Assembly (NCBI GenBank): GCA_946405485.1
Contig: CAMJHJ010000036.1
Location: forward strand, 1-13,999
DNA: 13,999 nucleotides
Direction of reading: 5' to 3'
Origin: an uncultured Bacteroidales bacterium
GTDB lineage: Bacteria > Bacteroidota > Bacteroidia > Bacteroidales > UBA932
Both the position numbers and the translations under genes were made by a program. The number at the start of each line of letters is the position of its first letter. Positions within the stretch are counted from its first letter, which is position 1. Below the pieces are notes generated by a model. The model had not been told where the DNA came from, made no database searches, and worked only from the letters and a program-made list of their open reading frames with translations. Below, one piece after another: positions 1 through 7,635 of the stretch.

Positions 1-792
1 GCGAACGCTCCCATCGAGGAGCAGATCAAAGACTTCCAGGCCAAAATGGAAGCGTTTGAAAACAGATTCAACGAAGGTGCCGCTGCCATCAAGGAAGATG
101 CCGCGCTGACGGCGGAGCAGCAGACGGAGAAGATTTCAGCCCTGTCCGACAAGCTGATCGGCGAGCTGAAGGATTTCTGCCTGAAGACGATACGCAAGAA
201 CAACGACAACGAGCTGGGCCTCGAGGCCTTCAAGAATGTCCAGTTCCTGCTGGATGAGGATGAGTTGGAGAAAACAGTCTCGTCCCTGGGAGCCACCATC
301 AAGGATAATCCGGCGATCAAGCAGGTGAACGAGAGTCTGCAGGCCAAGAAAGCCACCAAGGCGGGACAGCCTTTCGTCGATTTCACCATCGTGCAGGATC
401 CTGAGAATCCGGAGACGAGCACGGTGAAGTTCTCCGACTATGCCGGCAAGGGCAAGTATCTCCTCGTGGACTTCTGGGCCAGCTGGTGCGGTCCCTGCAA
501 GGCCGAGATCCCCAACATCAAGGCGGTATATGAAAAGTACGCGGGCGAGGATTTCGACGTGCTGAGCGTCGCGGTCTGGGATAAGCCGGAAGCTTCCGTC
601 AAGGCTGCCGAGGATTTGGGCATCACCTGGAACCAGATCATCAACGCGCAGCAAGTTCCCACCGACCTCTATGGCATCGAGGGGATTCCGCACATCATGC
701 TGGTGGGTCCCGACGGCATCATCCTGAACCGCAACCTGCGCGGGGACTTGATCGAAGCCAACGTTTCCCGTTACGTCAAGGCCAAGAAGTAG
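1..792 (+). CDS. TlpA-like thioredoxin-domain protein (5' end cut by window)
   Basis: The reading frame is already open at base 1, so the true start lies upstream; the ATG at position 46 is probably internal. The visible N-terminal part (about 110 residues after that ATG) is helical and charged, as in the middle region of Bacteroidota DUF4369/TlpA-type thiol-disulfide proteins. The C-terminal part is a thioredoxin fold: a strand reading LLVDFWASWCGPCK holds the redox motif WCGPC at 484-498, and GIPH further on supplies the cis-proline loop. Family members are usually exported lipoproteins that reduce or exchange disulfides in the periplasm, but the signal peptide that would confirm this is outside the window. 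The gene ends with TAG directly before the uvrC start in the same frame. I am confident of the fold; the substrate is unknown. Confidence 0.85.
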   Translation, partial: ANAPIEEQIKDFQAKMEAFENRFNEGAAAIKEDAALTAEQQTEKISALSDKLIGELKDFCLKTIRKNNDNELGLEAFKNVQFLLDEDELEKTVSSLGATIKDNPAIKQVNESLQAKKATKAGQPFVDFTIVQDPENPETSTVKFSDYAGKGKYLLVDFWASWCGPCKAEIPNIKAVYEKYAGEDFDVLSVAVWDKPEASVKAAEDLGITWNQIINAQQVPTDLYGIEGIPHIMLVGPDGIILNRNLRGDLIEANVSRYVKAKK

Positions 793-2592
793 TTGACTGT
801 CAGGGAGAAAATAGCTCTCTTCCCGCATTCCCCGGGCGTCTATCGATATTATGATGCCGCGGGGAATGTGATCTATGTCGGCAAGGCGAAAGACCTCCAT
901 AAGCGGGTGGCCCAGTATTTCGTGCCCCCGGAGCGGCTCAACCTCAAGACGCGAGTGCTGGTGTCCAAGATCGCGGACGCGCAGTATTCGGTCGTGGACA
1001 GCGAGGCGGACGCCCTGCTGCTGGAGAATAACCTGATCAAACAGTACAAGCCGAAGTACAACATCCTGCTGAAGGATTCCAAGACCTATCCCTGGATCTG
1101 CGTGACGGCCGAGCCCTATCCCCGGGTCTTCCTGACCCGGCGCGTGGTCCAGGACGGCTCCCGCTATTTCGGGCCTTATTCTTCCGCGATGCATGCCCGG
1201 AACCTGCTGGACCTCTTTTCCAAGACCTATCCCTTGCGCTCCTGCAAGTTCAAGATCGACTCGGACACCATCCTGCGCGGCAAGATACGCCCCTGCCTGG
1301 ACTACCACATCGGCAAGTGCAAGGGCTGCTGCATCGGGGCGGTGTCGACGGAAGAGTACGGAAGCTGGATCGAGGAGATCGTGTCGCTGCTGAAAGGCGG
1401 CGTGGGTGATATCCTGCGAGGCCTGGAGACAAAGATGAACGACGCGGCCCAGGAGCTGGATTTCGAATCTGCGCAGCTGTACAAGCTGCGGATCGATGCA
1501 CTGAAGAAGCATTACGCCCGCTCGATCATCTCCAGCGCCCGGGATCTCAACTGCGACGTGTTCTCGCTGGTCTCCGATTCCCTGGAAAGCTACGGCAATT
1601 TCCTGCGCATCCGGGGCGGCTCGGTCATCCAGTCGCTCAACCTGGGCTTCAAACTGGGGATTGAAGAGGAACCGGCTTCCGTGCTCAGCACGTTCATCGC
1701 GGAGATTGAATCCAAGTTCGGGGCCCTGAGCAAGGAGGTGATCGTACCTTTCCTGCCGGACGTCGAGATCGAGGGCGTGGAATTCCGGATTCCGGTCAAG
1801 GGCGACAAGTTTTCCCTGCTGGAACTCAGCGCCAAGAATGCCAAGGAATTCCAGCTGGCCAACCTCAAGCAGAAGGAGCACTCACATCCCGACGAGTTCC
1901 GCGCGATGGCGCTGGAGAACCTGCGTCTTTCCCTCGGGATGGAAGTCACGCCCGAGCATATGGAGTGTTTCGACAACTCCAATATCCAGGGTACCAATCC
2001 GGTCGCTGCCTGCGTGGTGTTCCGCGGAGGTGAGCCTTCCAAGAAAGATTACCGGAAGTTCAAGATCAAGACGGTCGTCGGCGCCAACGACTATGCGTCG
2101 ATGAAAGAAATCGTCAACCGGCGCTATTCCCGTATGCTGGAAGAGGCGCCGGACGACCTGCCTCAGCTGGTCGTGATCGACGGCGGCAAAGGGCAGCTCA
2201 ATTTCGCGTGGCAGGCACTCTGTGAGCTGGGCATCCAGGATAAACTGACCGTCGTGGGCCTTGCGGAGCGGATGGAAGAAGTCATCCGGGTCGGTGATCC
2301 TTATCCCTTGTTCCTGGACCGCAATTCCCAGGCTTTCCGCCTGATTACGCACATCCGCGACGAGGCGCACCGTTTCGGCATCACTTTCCACCGCAGCCTC
2401 CGCTCCAAGCAGCAGACGCATTCCGCGTTGCGGGAGATCAAGGGGGTCGGGGAGCAGACCGAGCAGCGCCTGCTGATCCATTTCGGGAGTGTGGCGCGTA
2501 TCGCCGCCGCTCCGGTGGAGGATATCGCCGGCCTGGTCGGTCCCGCGCTGGCCCGCCGTATCAAAGACGCATTGAATGGAGATGGACGATAA
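793..2592 (+). CDS. uvrC: UvrABC excinuclease subunit C
   Basis: UvrC makes both incisions around a lesion during nucleotide excision repair, acting on the UvrB-DNA complex in the cytoplasm. The 599-residue length matches the family (about 600). Domains in order: a GIY-YIG nuclease at about residues 10-95 (PGVYRYY, IYVGKA, candidate catalytic Glu78 in LLLENNLIKQYKP); a cysteine cluster C151, C168, C176, C179/C180 matching the family's Fe-S ligands; a UVR helix pair at about 205-240 that contacts UvrB; an RNase H-like nuclease with Asp394 (CFDNSN), Asp463 (VIDGGKGQ) and His526 (EAHRFGITFHR); and tandem helix-hairpin-helix motifs at about 545-595 (EIKGVGEQ, LVGPALARRI). The start is TTG: no in-frame ATG or GTG lies before the GIY-YIG core, and the codon follows the preceding TAG with no gap, suggesting coupled translation. 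It overlaps the next gene by 17 bp. Confidence 0.97.
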   Translation: MTVREKIALFPHSPGVYRYYDAAGNVIYVGKAKDLHKRVAQYFVPPERLNLKTRVLVSKIADAQYSVVDSEADALLLENNLIKQYKPKYNILLKDSKTYPWICVTAEPYPRVFLTRRVVQDGSRYFGPYSSAMHARNLLDLFSKTYPLRSCKFKIDSDTILRGKIRPCLDYHIGKCKGCCIGAVSTEEYGSWIEEIVSLLKGGVGDILRGLETKMNDAAQELDFESAQLYKLRIDALKKHYARSIISSARDLNCDVFSLVSDSLESYGNFLRIRGGSVIQSLNLGFKLGIEEEPASVLSTFIAEIESKFGALSKEVIVPFLPDVEIEGVEFRIPVKGDKFSLLELSAKNAKEFQLANLKQKEHSHPDEFRAMALENLRLSLGMEVTPEHMECFDNSNIQGTNPVAACVVFRGGEPSKKDYRKFKIKTVVGANDYASMKEIVNRRYSRMLEEAPDDLPQLVVIDGGKGQLNFAWQALCELGIQDKLTVVGLAERMEEVIRVGDPYPLFLDRNSQAFRLITHIRDEAHRFGITFHRSLRSKQQTHSALREIKGVGEQTEQRLLIHFGSVARIAAAPVEDIAGLVGPALARRIKDALNGDGR

Positions 2593-3331
2593 ACGCTTCA
2601 ACCGCTGGTTTTCCGCATTCATCCTGATCGGGATGAGCGTGGCGCTCGTACTGACGACCGCCATCAAGTTTTCGGGTTCCGAATCCGGAAAGGGATTGCT
2701 CTTGCTGGCCGCTTTCGGTTCCCTGATGGGCGTGCTCGCGACGGTCTGTTCTGCCAACGGACGCATCATCACCTTCCTTTTCGGCTTGCTGGACGTCGCT
2801 ATCTACGGGGCGATGTGTCTGATGAACTGGCGCGACGGGGGGTCTGGCCTGGGCAATGCCTTGCTGCATTTCGCCTATTTCGTCCCAATGCAGTTCATCG
2901 GTTTCGCCCAGTGGCGGAAAAGGGGAGAGAATGAGTCCGGGCAGGTAAAGGCACGGCGCCTCACCGGCAGGCAGTGGGCAATCCTTTGTCCGGCGTTCCT
3001 GGCCGGGACGGTCGTGCTTTACCTGATTATCGCCCGTTTCGACCGGTCTGCGGCGGACGGTTTCCTTCGGATGGCAGTCGTGCTGGATGTATTGCCGCTG
3101 GTCTGCAACATATTCGGTCAGGCGCTGATGTCCACCGCATACCGGGAACAATGGTTTTTCTGGATTGGCGTCAACATCTTCTCCATTTGGATGTGGGCGC
3201 GCGCCCTTTCGACCGGAGGCGGCTCATATTCAGTTATTTACATCATAAAATACAGCTTCTATCTGATCAACTCCCTCAACGGTCTGCGCATCTGGCACAA
3301 TCTTAGCAAAGGGGATAGTGTTTGCAAATAA
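2576..3331 (+). CDS. PnuC-family vitamin/nucleoside transporter
   Basis: This is a polytopic inner-membrane protein of 251 residues with about seven hydrophobic segments. Recognisable PnuC-family signatures include a YFVPMQFIGFAQWRKR segment (residues 101-116), a QWFFWIGVNIFSIWMW segment (192-207) and a YSFYLINSLNGLRIWH segment (226-241). PnuC proteins are facilitators of the SWEET-like fold that move nicotinamide riboside; relatives PnuT and PnuX/RibM move thiamine or riboflavin. No vitamin kinase, Nudix gene or obvious riboswitch lies beside it, so the substrate cannot be assigned and I give no symbol. Two ATGs compete for the start, 2576 and 2582 (M1 and M3); both lie within the uvrC coding region, so translation is probably coupled to uvrC. 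The 3' end contains the -33 element of the acpP promoter. The family call is firm; the substrate is open. Confidence 0.85.
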   Translation: MEMDDKRFNRWFSAFILIGMSVALVLTTAIKFSGSESGKGLLLLAAFGSLMGVLATVCSANGRIITFLFGLLDVAIYGAMCLMNWRDGGSGLGNALLHFAYFVPMQFIGFAQWRKRGENESGQVKARRLTGRQWAILCPAFLAGTVVLYLIIARFDRSAADGFLRMAVVLDVLPLVCNIFGQALMSTAYREQWFFWIGVNIFSIWMWARALSTGGGSYSVIYIIKYSFYLINSLNGLRIWHNLSKGDSVCK

Positions 3332-3352
3332 GAAATACTTTTCATACCTTTG
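3321..3352 (+). promoter_or_regulatory. Bacteroidota sigma-type promoter for acpP
   Basis: A perfect -7 box TACCTTTG (3345-3352) lies 20 bp downstream of a TTTG box (3321-3324), the standard Bacteroidota -33/-7 arrangement. The -33 box sits inside the last codons of the PnuC-family gene. Initiation a few bases after the box would give a leader of roughly 40 nt before the acpP ATG at 3401. Confidence 0.75.
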
Positions 3353-3400
3353 TCACACTATTGGTTTGACGTGTATTTTTAAACATAAACTTTTATCATT

Positions 3401-3649
3401 ATGGAGTACGAGGAAATCGTAAACAAAGTAAAAGCGATCATTATCGACAAGTTGGGTGTTGAGGAGTCCGAGGTTACCGAGACTGCGAGTTTCACCAATG
3501 ATCTTGGCGCTGACTCCCTTGACACCGTTGAGCTTCTCCTCGAGTTCGAGAAGGTGTTCGACATCAAGATTCCCGATGAGGAAACCAGCACGATTGCCAC
3601 CGTCAAGGATGCGATCGACAAAGTGAGCGAGAAGCTGCAGGCGAAGTAA
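3401..3649 (+). CDS. acpP: Acyl carrier protein
   Basis: The 82-residue acidic protein carries growing acyl chains as thioesters on 4'-phosphopantetheine during type II fatty acid synthesis in the cytoplasm; it also supplies acyl groups for phospholipid and lipid A synthesis. The phosphopantetheine attachment site is Ser39 in the motif [15 protein letters not shown], followed by the typical helix II/III pattern FDIKIPDEE. Length and acidity are normal for ACP. The region before the ATG (AAACATAAACTTTTATCATT) has no Shine-Dalgarno sequence but is AT-rich, as is common for highly expressed Bacteroidota genes. The gene has its own promoter and a strong terminator, so it appears to be transcribed alone. 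The usual partner genes fabF and rnc are not downstream here. Confidence 0.97.
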   Translation: MEYEEIVNKVKAIIIDKLGVEESEVTETASFTNDLGADSLDTVELLLEFEKVFDIKIPDEETSTIATVKDAIDKVSEKLQAK

Positions 3650-3690
3650 TTCCCGTTTCTCGTGAAATAACCTGAAAAGGATTTACAGGT

Positions 3691-3726
3691 GAGAGCTCGG
3701 TATTGCACCGGGCTCTTTCTTTTTTT
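3691..3726 (+). terminator. Rho-independent terminator after acpP
   Basis: A 9-bp stem, GAGCTCGGT (3693-3701) paired with ACCGGGCTC (3707-3715) with one G-U pair and a 5-nt loop, is followed by a T-rich run (3716-3726). It lies 41 bp after the acpP stop codon and marks the end of the acpP transcript. Confidence 0.88.
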
Positions 3727-3771
3727 GAGAATAATCCCCAATTTTACACTGGAGGTTTAATTCGAATTCAA

Positions 3772-5076
3772 ATGGGTAAGAAGATTCTCGTCGTTGCTTT
3801 CTTCCTTGTCTGGCCTTTTGTCTGCCGTTCCCAGGTAGGACGTCTGCCGACGGTCGCCGATATCGATTACAATTATTCCCAGGAAGTGTGCGGTGTTGAT
3901 GATATGGCCTGGACCTGGTGGTTCGGTCCCCAGGTCTGGTCGTCCGACGACTACAAATCCAAGCTCTGGTGGGGTTATACGTCCGCCATGGGCTATACCG
4001 GCATCGCCGAGTACGACGTGGCCGGCCGGACCTTCCGGAAGAGGCACCTGAAGATGGGGCCCTGGCGGGATGACCACAACAACAGCGTCGTGGTCTTGCT
4101 TCCGGACCGGAGGCTGGGCGTTATTTATACGAACGGTCATGACAAGGGTAACCAGGTTTTTGTACGGATCTCGAAGACATTCGAGTCCATTGACGAGTTT
4201 GACGATGCGGTCCCTATCGATTTTGCCGGCACGACGACCTATGTCCAGTATTTCTTCATGAACGGCCGGCATTACATCTTCACGAGGACCCATCAGGACA
4301 CGTACAAATGGGCCTGGACCAGTTCGGAGGATTTCGTGCACTGGTCGGAGCCGGCTGAATTCATCTCGGCAAGCGATAAACGCTACTATATCAAGATGCA
4401 GCGGGTCATCGATGTCGACGGGATTATACGGATCATCGCCTATGGGCATCCGACTCAGAGCAGCGACTGCAATATCCGGATGGGCTTCATCAACTTCAAT
4501 GACGGGAACATTTACAACAAGGATGGGAAAACCGTCGTCACCCGTCTTGGGGAGAGTTTTTACTTTACCGACCTGGATGTCCTGATCCCGCATGACGAAG
4601 GGAAAGTCTTGCGTCTCTTCGACGTTGCCGCCGCTCCCATGGATGAGTGCGGCGTCGCCCTGGCCTCTTTCACGAAGGAAGTGAAGACGGATTCGCGTTA
4701 TCTCATCTTCATGAACGGCTCCCTCCAGGACATCGCCGCCGGAGGCCTGCCATTCTGGAATTCTTCCGTCTATCTTGGCGGGATGACCTTCCTGGATAAG
4801 GACAGGATCGCGGTGTGCCGCAACGACGGTCTTCCCGACTATGGGACAGATTATGTCGAGTTGTGGAAGTTCAAGGGCGGGAGATGGAAGATGGAGAAGC
4901 GCCTGCATCAGGAAAAGGTCGGCCCGAACCTCATCCGTAACATCCGCCCGATCGTGGATTACAACGGGCGTTACCTTCTGTGGCAGCGCGGCTGCTACGA
5001 CCATCGCGAGAAACCGCACACCTTTACTCTCGAGGCCAAGGTCTACGATCTCGTGACGGAGACTCAGGTAAGATAA
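3772..5076 (+). CDS. Secreted BNR-repeat (BNR_4-like) beta-propeller protein
   Basis: This 434-residue exported protein starts at ATG 3772, where MGKKILVVAFFLVWPFVC gives a clear signal peptide ending near CRSQ. An upstream in-frame ATG at 3703 lies inside the acpP terminator and would bury the signal peptide, so I reject it. The mature part is rich in aromatic and beta-strand segments with Asp-box-like turns (DGNIYNKDGK, SSEDFVHWSEP). The stretch RDDHNNSVVVLLPDRRLG (99-116) strongly resembles the conserved DDHN segment of BNR_4 proteins, a group that includes sialidase-like propellers and ulvan-type polysaccharide lyases. Candidate functional residues are His102, His123 and His226, by analogy only. 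Function is probably glycan binding or cleavage in the periplasm or at the surface, but no SusC/SusD or other glycan genes are adjacent. A weak promoter (TTTG at 3724, TACACTGG at 3745) could drive it. Confidence 0.7.
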   Translation: MGKKILVVAFFLVWPFVCRSQVGRLPTVADIDYNYSQEVCGVDDMAWTWWFGPQVWSSDDYKSKLWWGYTSAMGYTGIAEYDVAGRTFRKRHLKMGPWRDDHNNSVVVLLPDRRLGVIYTNGHDKGNQVFVRISKTFESIDEFDDAVPIDFAGTTTYVQYFFMNGRHYIFTRTHQDTYKWAWTSSEDFVHWSEPAEFISASDKRYYIKMQRVIDVDGIIRIIAYGHPTQSSDCNIRMGFINFNDGNIYNKDGKTVVTRLGESFYFTDLDVLIPHDEGKVLRLFDVAAAPMDECGVALASFTKEVKTDSRYLIFMNGSLQDIAAGGLPFWNSSVYLGGMTFLDKDRIAVCRNDGLPDYGTDYVELWKFKGGRWKMEKRLHQEKVGPNLIRNIRPIVDYNGRYLLWQRGCYDHREKPHTFTLEAKVYDLVTETQVR

Positions 5077-5079
5077 GGT

Positions 5080-6750
5080 TTATTTCTCGCCGCTCTTGGG
5101 CAGGGAATAGGTGACGGTCATCGTGGGCCTGCGACCCTCGGCGGAAGGCCCGTTGAGCACTGCATGGTAGTAGCGGTCCTTGTCCAGCTCCTTGACGGTC
5201 GTCGAAGAAGAATTGCTGCTGCCCATCATCTGGGCCATCAGCATGTAGCTGTAATAGTTGTTGTAATAGCTGCCGTATCCTCCGTAGCCGTATCCGCCAT
5301 AGCCATAGCCGTATCCACCGTAACCATACCCGCCATAGCCTCCGTATCCTCCATACATGCCGTTGTAGTAGCTGGAGTACATCATCATGTTGTAGTACTG
5401 CGTCATCTCATCCTGCTCTTTGGCAGAAGTGGTGGTGGTCTGGATCTCGTTGGCCATGATCAGGAACCACACGTCGTAGTTGTGGATCTTGTCCAGGTTG
5501 TCGAGTTTGAGGATGGACTGGGTGTGATAGGTGATATCCGGCGCATAGGTCAACAGGGAACGGTTGACGTCGCCCTGGTCCTCGGATGAATCGCTCGAAT
5601 CGGTCAGGCTGGCGAAAGAGAAGCGTCCGTTGTCATTCCGGATCCGGCAGGTCGGACTGAGGATCTGCGGGTAGCGCTCCATATCCTTATAGTCCTCCGG
5701 GAATTCGAAGGGGAGTGACAGGGAGGCCCGGTTGATGGCCGCTTCGGCCGGATTGCCGTGGCGGGAGATTTCCTCGATGAGTTTCTCCCGGATTTCAGTC
5801 GCGGACAATACGGGCTTGAGTCCGCCGCCGCCTTCGATATAAATCTTGTCCGTCGCGAAGCCGCTGAGCTCACGCGTCTCATGACTGCAGACGTTGAGGC
5901 AATACTGCGGCAGGTTGGAACTGGCGTTGTAGATCAGCGAGTCCACGTCGTAGAACCTGTCCGGGCTGAAATAGAAGAGGAAGGTCGTGTCCCTTGTCAC
6001 GCCGTCGTAGTCGGCCGTGATGCCCAATTCCGCAAAATTGCCCTGGATGTAATAATAGGATGCGTTGAACTTGAGCTGCAGGTTGAAGATATTGATGCGG
6101 CCCCCTTCTCCGGCAGGCTCGTCCGTCTCAAAGACGATGCCGGGGAATTTCTTGGTGTAGGTCGCCATGTCTTTCGTGTCCTCGGGGGTGATCTCCAGAT
6201 ACTTCTGCCCGAATTCCTTGGTGAAGAAGAATCCGAGCGTATCCTCCGACCCGTTGAAGACGGGGACGCCGCGGGTGATGCGCCGTGTCCCGTGCTTGAG
6301 CCGGGTGTTGATGTCGTAGGTGGAATCGAGCGCTTCGGTCAACTCGTAGACGTTGATGTTCTGGTGGGCATAACGGTCTTCGTCCCGCATGACGGATACG
6401 GTGTCGCGGGTCATCGTCAGCCGGAAATAGCGGAACCGGGCGTTGGATCCGAAATCGAGCGAATCGTCCATCGGCACGAGGGTGACGGCCGAGCTGCGGG
6501 TCGTCAGTCCGAAATCTTCGTCACGGATGGCTCCGAAGGTGATGCGGGTCTGGGAGTAGCCGGACAGGCTATCCGCCGGCACCATACGGATCTCTTCGAG
6601 CGGGAACTCCGCCACAAATGTATCAAATTGCTGGTCGGTGGCCAGGAAACCGGCCCCCAGGTCATAATCAACGTGTACGCAGGACAGGCAGCAGGCCAGC
6701 GCGGCCGTGCCCAGAAGGGGGAAAATACGTTTCAGGAAATGAAAGTTCAT
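5080..6750 (-). CDS. DUF4270 family lipoprotein with Gly/Tyr-rich insert
   Basis: The 556-residue protein begins with a lipoprotein-type signal (MNFHFLKRIFPLLGTAALAC, then CLSC; Cys20 or Cys24 is the candidate lipidated residue) and the N-terminal HVDYDLGAGFLA segment expected of DUF4270 proteins, an uncharacterised Bacteroidota outer-envelope family. Most of the chain is predicted beta-strand with repeated Asp/Ser turns. Residues about 464-501 are almost entirely Gly and Tyr, flanked by Met-rich stretches (NMMMY before, MLMAQMM after); the domain then resumes (KELDKDRYYHAVLNGP, TMTVTYSLP). The start lies 3 bp after the stop codon of the upstream GT5-like gene, so the two are almost certainly co-transcribed. 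It converges on the BNR gene with only 3 bp between stops and no visible terminator. The family call is good; the biochemical role is unknown. Confidence 0.85.
   Translation of the reverse strand: MNFHFLKRIFPLLGTAALACCLSCVHVDYDLGAGFLATDQQFDTFVAEFPLEEIRMVPADSLSGYSQTRITFGAIRDEDFGLTTRSSAVTLVPMDDSLDFGSNARFRYFRLTMTRDTVSVMRDEDRYAHQNINVYELTEALDSTYDINTRLKHGTRRITRGVPVFNGSEDTLGFFFTKEFGQKYLEITPEDTKDMATYTKKFPGIVFETDEPAGEGGRINIFNLQLKFNASYYYIQGNFAELGITADYDGVTRDTTFLFYFSPDRFYDVDSLIYNASSNLPQYCLNVCSHETRELSGFATDKIYIEGGGGLKPVLSATEIREKLIEEISRHGNPAEAAINRASLSLPFEFPEDYKDMERYPQILSPTCRIRNDNGRFSFASLTDSSDSSEDQGDVNRSLLTYAPDITYHTQSILKLDNLDKIHNYDVWFLIMANEIQTTTTSAKEQDEMTQYYNMMMYSSYYNGMYGGYGGYGGYGYGGYGYGYGGYGYGGYGSYYNNYYSYMLMAQMMGSSNSSSTTVKELDKDRYYHAVLNGPSAEGRRPTMTVTYSLPKSGEK
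5251..5361 (-). repeat. Imperfect tandem repeat encoding a Gly/Tyr tract
   Basis: Short GGY, GYG and GGYGYGGYG units repeat in the DUF4270 protein (residues 464-500). On the + strand the DNA reads as repeated ccatagcc, ccgtatcc and cctccgtat blocks. Codons vary (tac/tat, ggc/gga/ggt), so the repetition is visible in both protein and DNA but is imperfect. Confidence 0.9.
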
Positions 6751-6753
6751 TTT

Positions 6754-7572
6754 TTACAACTGATCATAAAACCGGTCGTATTCGTCGATGTAGCTGCCGT
6801 CCTCGAAAGAAGCCTCCGAGTAGGGCAGTACCGGGAGCTTGAGGGAGTCGCAATACTCCTTCAGGCTGCCGTCCGCTCCGGCGTCTCCGAAGATGACGGC
6901 GTCCGAATACGTGATAGCTGTTTTCGCAAGATTTATGCCATCCGGCTCTTCCAACAGGGCGATGTCTCCGGCCTGGATGCCGCCGGCGACGATTTTCTTC
7001 GCAAAATCCTTGGAGAAGGTCTCCTTATCCGCATCGCCGTACAGCGACAGGACCACCTTGCTGCCCGCGAAAATCGGGTCGTCACGATAGATTTTCTTCA
7101 GGTAGAGGGGAACGAGCTGGGAGATCCATCCGTGGCAGTGGATGATGTCCGGGGCCCATCTGAGCTTCTTGACGGTCTCGAGGATACCGCGCGCGAAGAA
7201 AATGGCCCGCTCATCATTGTCTGCAAAGAATCGCCCTTCCGCATCGCGGTCGATCTGCTTGCGGCGGAAATAATCGTCGTTGTCAAGGAAATAGACCTGG
7301 AGGCGGGCAGAGGAGATGGATGCGACCTTGATCACCAGGGGACGGTCCACGTCGCTGATGATGAGGTTCATTCCGGAAAGGCGTATGACTTCGTGAAGCT
7401 GGTTTTTCCGCTCATTGATGCATCCGTACTTCGGCATGAAGGAACGGATCTCCTTTTTCCGCTCCTGGATCCCCTGGGGAAGGTTGCGGCAGATGCCTGC
7501 AATCCGGGTGTCCGGGAGGAACGGGGACATCTCCGAATTGACGAAAAGAACCTTTTTTGCAGTATCGGCCAT
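6754..7572 (-). CDS. Half-length starch/glycogen synthase (GT5 N-domain)-like protein
   Basis: The 272-residue protein resembles only the N-terminal Rossmann domain of GT5 starch/glycogen synthases. It opens with KKVLFVNSEMSPFLPDT, followed by LPQGIQERKKEIRSFMPKYG, as in GlgA, and later has the PDIIHCHGWISQLVPLYLKK segment matching the family's D-I-x-H-x-H-D-W stretch. It lacks the KTGGLADV glucan/ADP-glucose motif (here PDTRIAGICRN), has HGW instead of HDW, and has no C-terminal GT-B domain, which in GlgA holds most nucleotide-sugar contacts. It is therefore unlikely to be a working glycogen synthase. A perfect -7 box lies just upstream on the minus strand. It is the first gene of a two-gene unit with the DUF4270 lipoprotein. 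I recognise the fold, not the function; public annotations often call such proteins glycogen/starch synthase. Confidence 0.75.
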   Translation of the reverse strand: MADTAKKVLFVNSEMSPFLPDTRIAGICRNLPQGIQERKKEIRSFMPKYGCINERKNQLHEVIRLSGMNLIISDVDRPLVIKVASISSARLQVYFLDNDDYFRRKQIDRDAEGRFFADNDERAIFFARGILETVKKLRWAPDIIHCHGWISQLVPLYLKKIYRDDPIFAGSKVVLSLYGDADKETFSKDFAKKIVAGGIQAGDIALLEEPDGINLAKTAITYSDAVIFGDAGADGSLKEYCDSLKLPVLPYSEASFEDGSYIDEYDRFYDQL

Positions 7573-7601
7573 CTTGTTGCGTCTTAAAAGTCAGATTCGA
7601 A

Positions 7602-7635
7602 CAAAGATAAGAATATTTTTTCAAATATTGATAAA
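7602..7635 (-). promoter_or_regulatory. Promoter for the GT5-like/DUF4270 unit
   Basis: On the minus strand a perfect -7 box TATCTTTG occupies 7609-7602, with a TTTA box (7635-7632) 22 bp upstream of it. Initiation near 7595 would leave a leader of about 20-25 nt before the ATG at 7572. The -7 box is convincing; the -33 box is approximate. Confidence 0.6.

Noticed and set aside
136..1881. 581-codon open frame on the minus strand across the thioredoxin and uvrC genes
   Set aside because: It lies antisense to two well-supported genes in different protein families, has no recognisable domain, and is explained by high third-position GC in the real frames.
3751..3755. GGAGG as a Shine-Dalgarno for the BNR gene
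   Set aside because: It is 16 bp from the ATG, too far for normal function.
3703..3771. Upstream ATG start for the BNR protein
   Set aside because: It falls inside the acpP terminator and would place 23 residues before a clear signal peptide.
3757..5019. 420-codon minus-strand open frame opposite the BNR protein gene
   Set aside because: The plus strand has a signal peptide and family motifs; the minus frame has neither.
5758..7587. 609-codon open frame on the plus strand opposite DUF4270 and the GT5-like gene
   Set aside because: It spans the junction of two recognised minus-strand genes and its translation looks like an antisense shadow (rich in V, D, G, R, without domain pattern).
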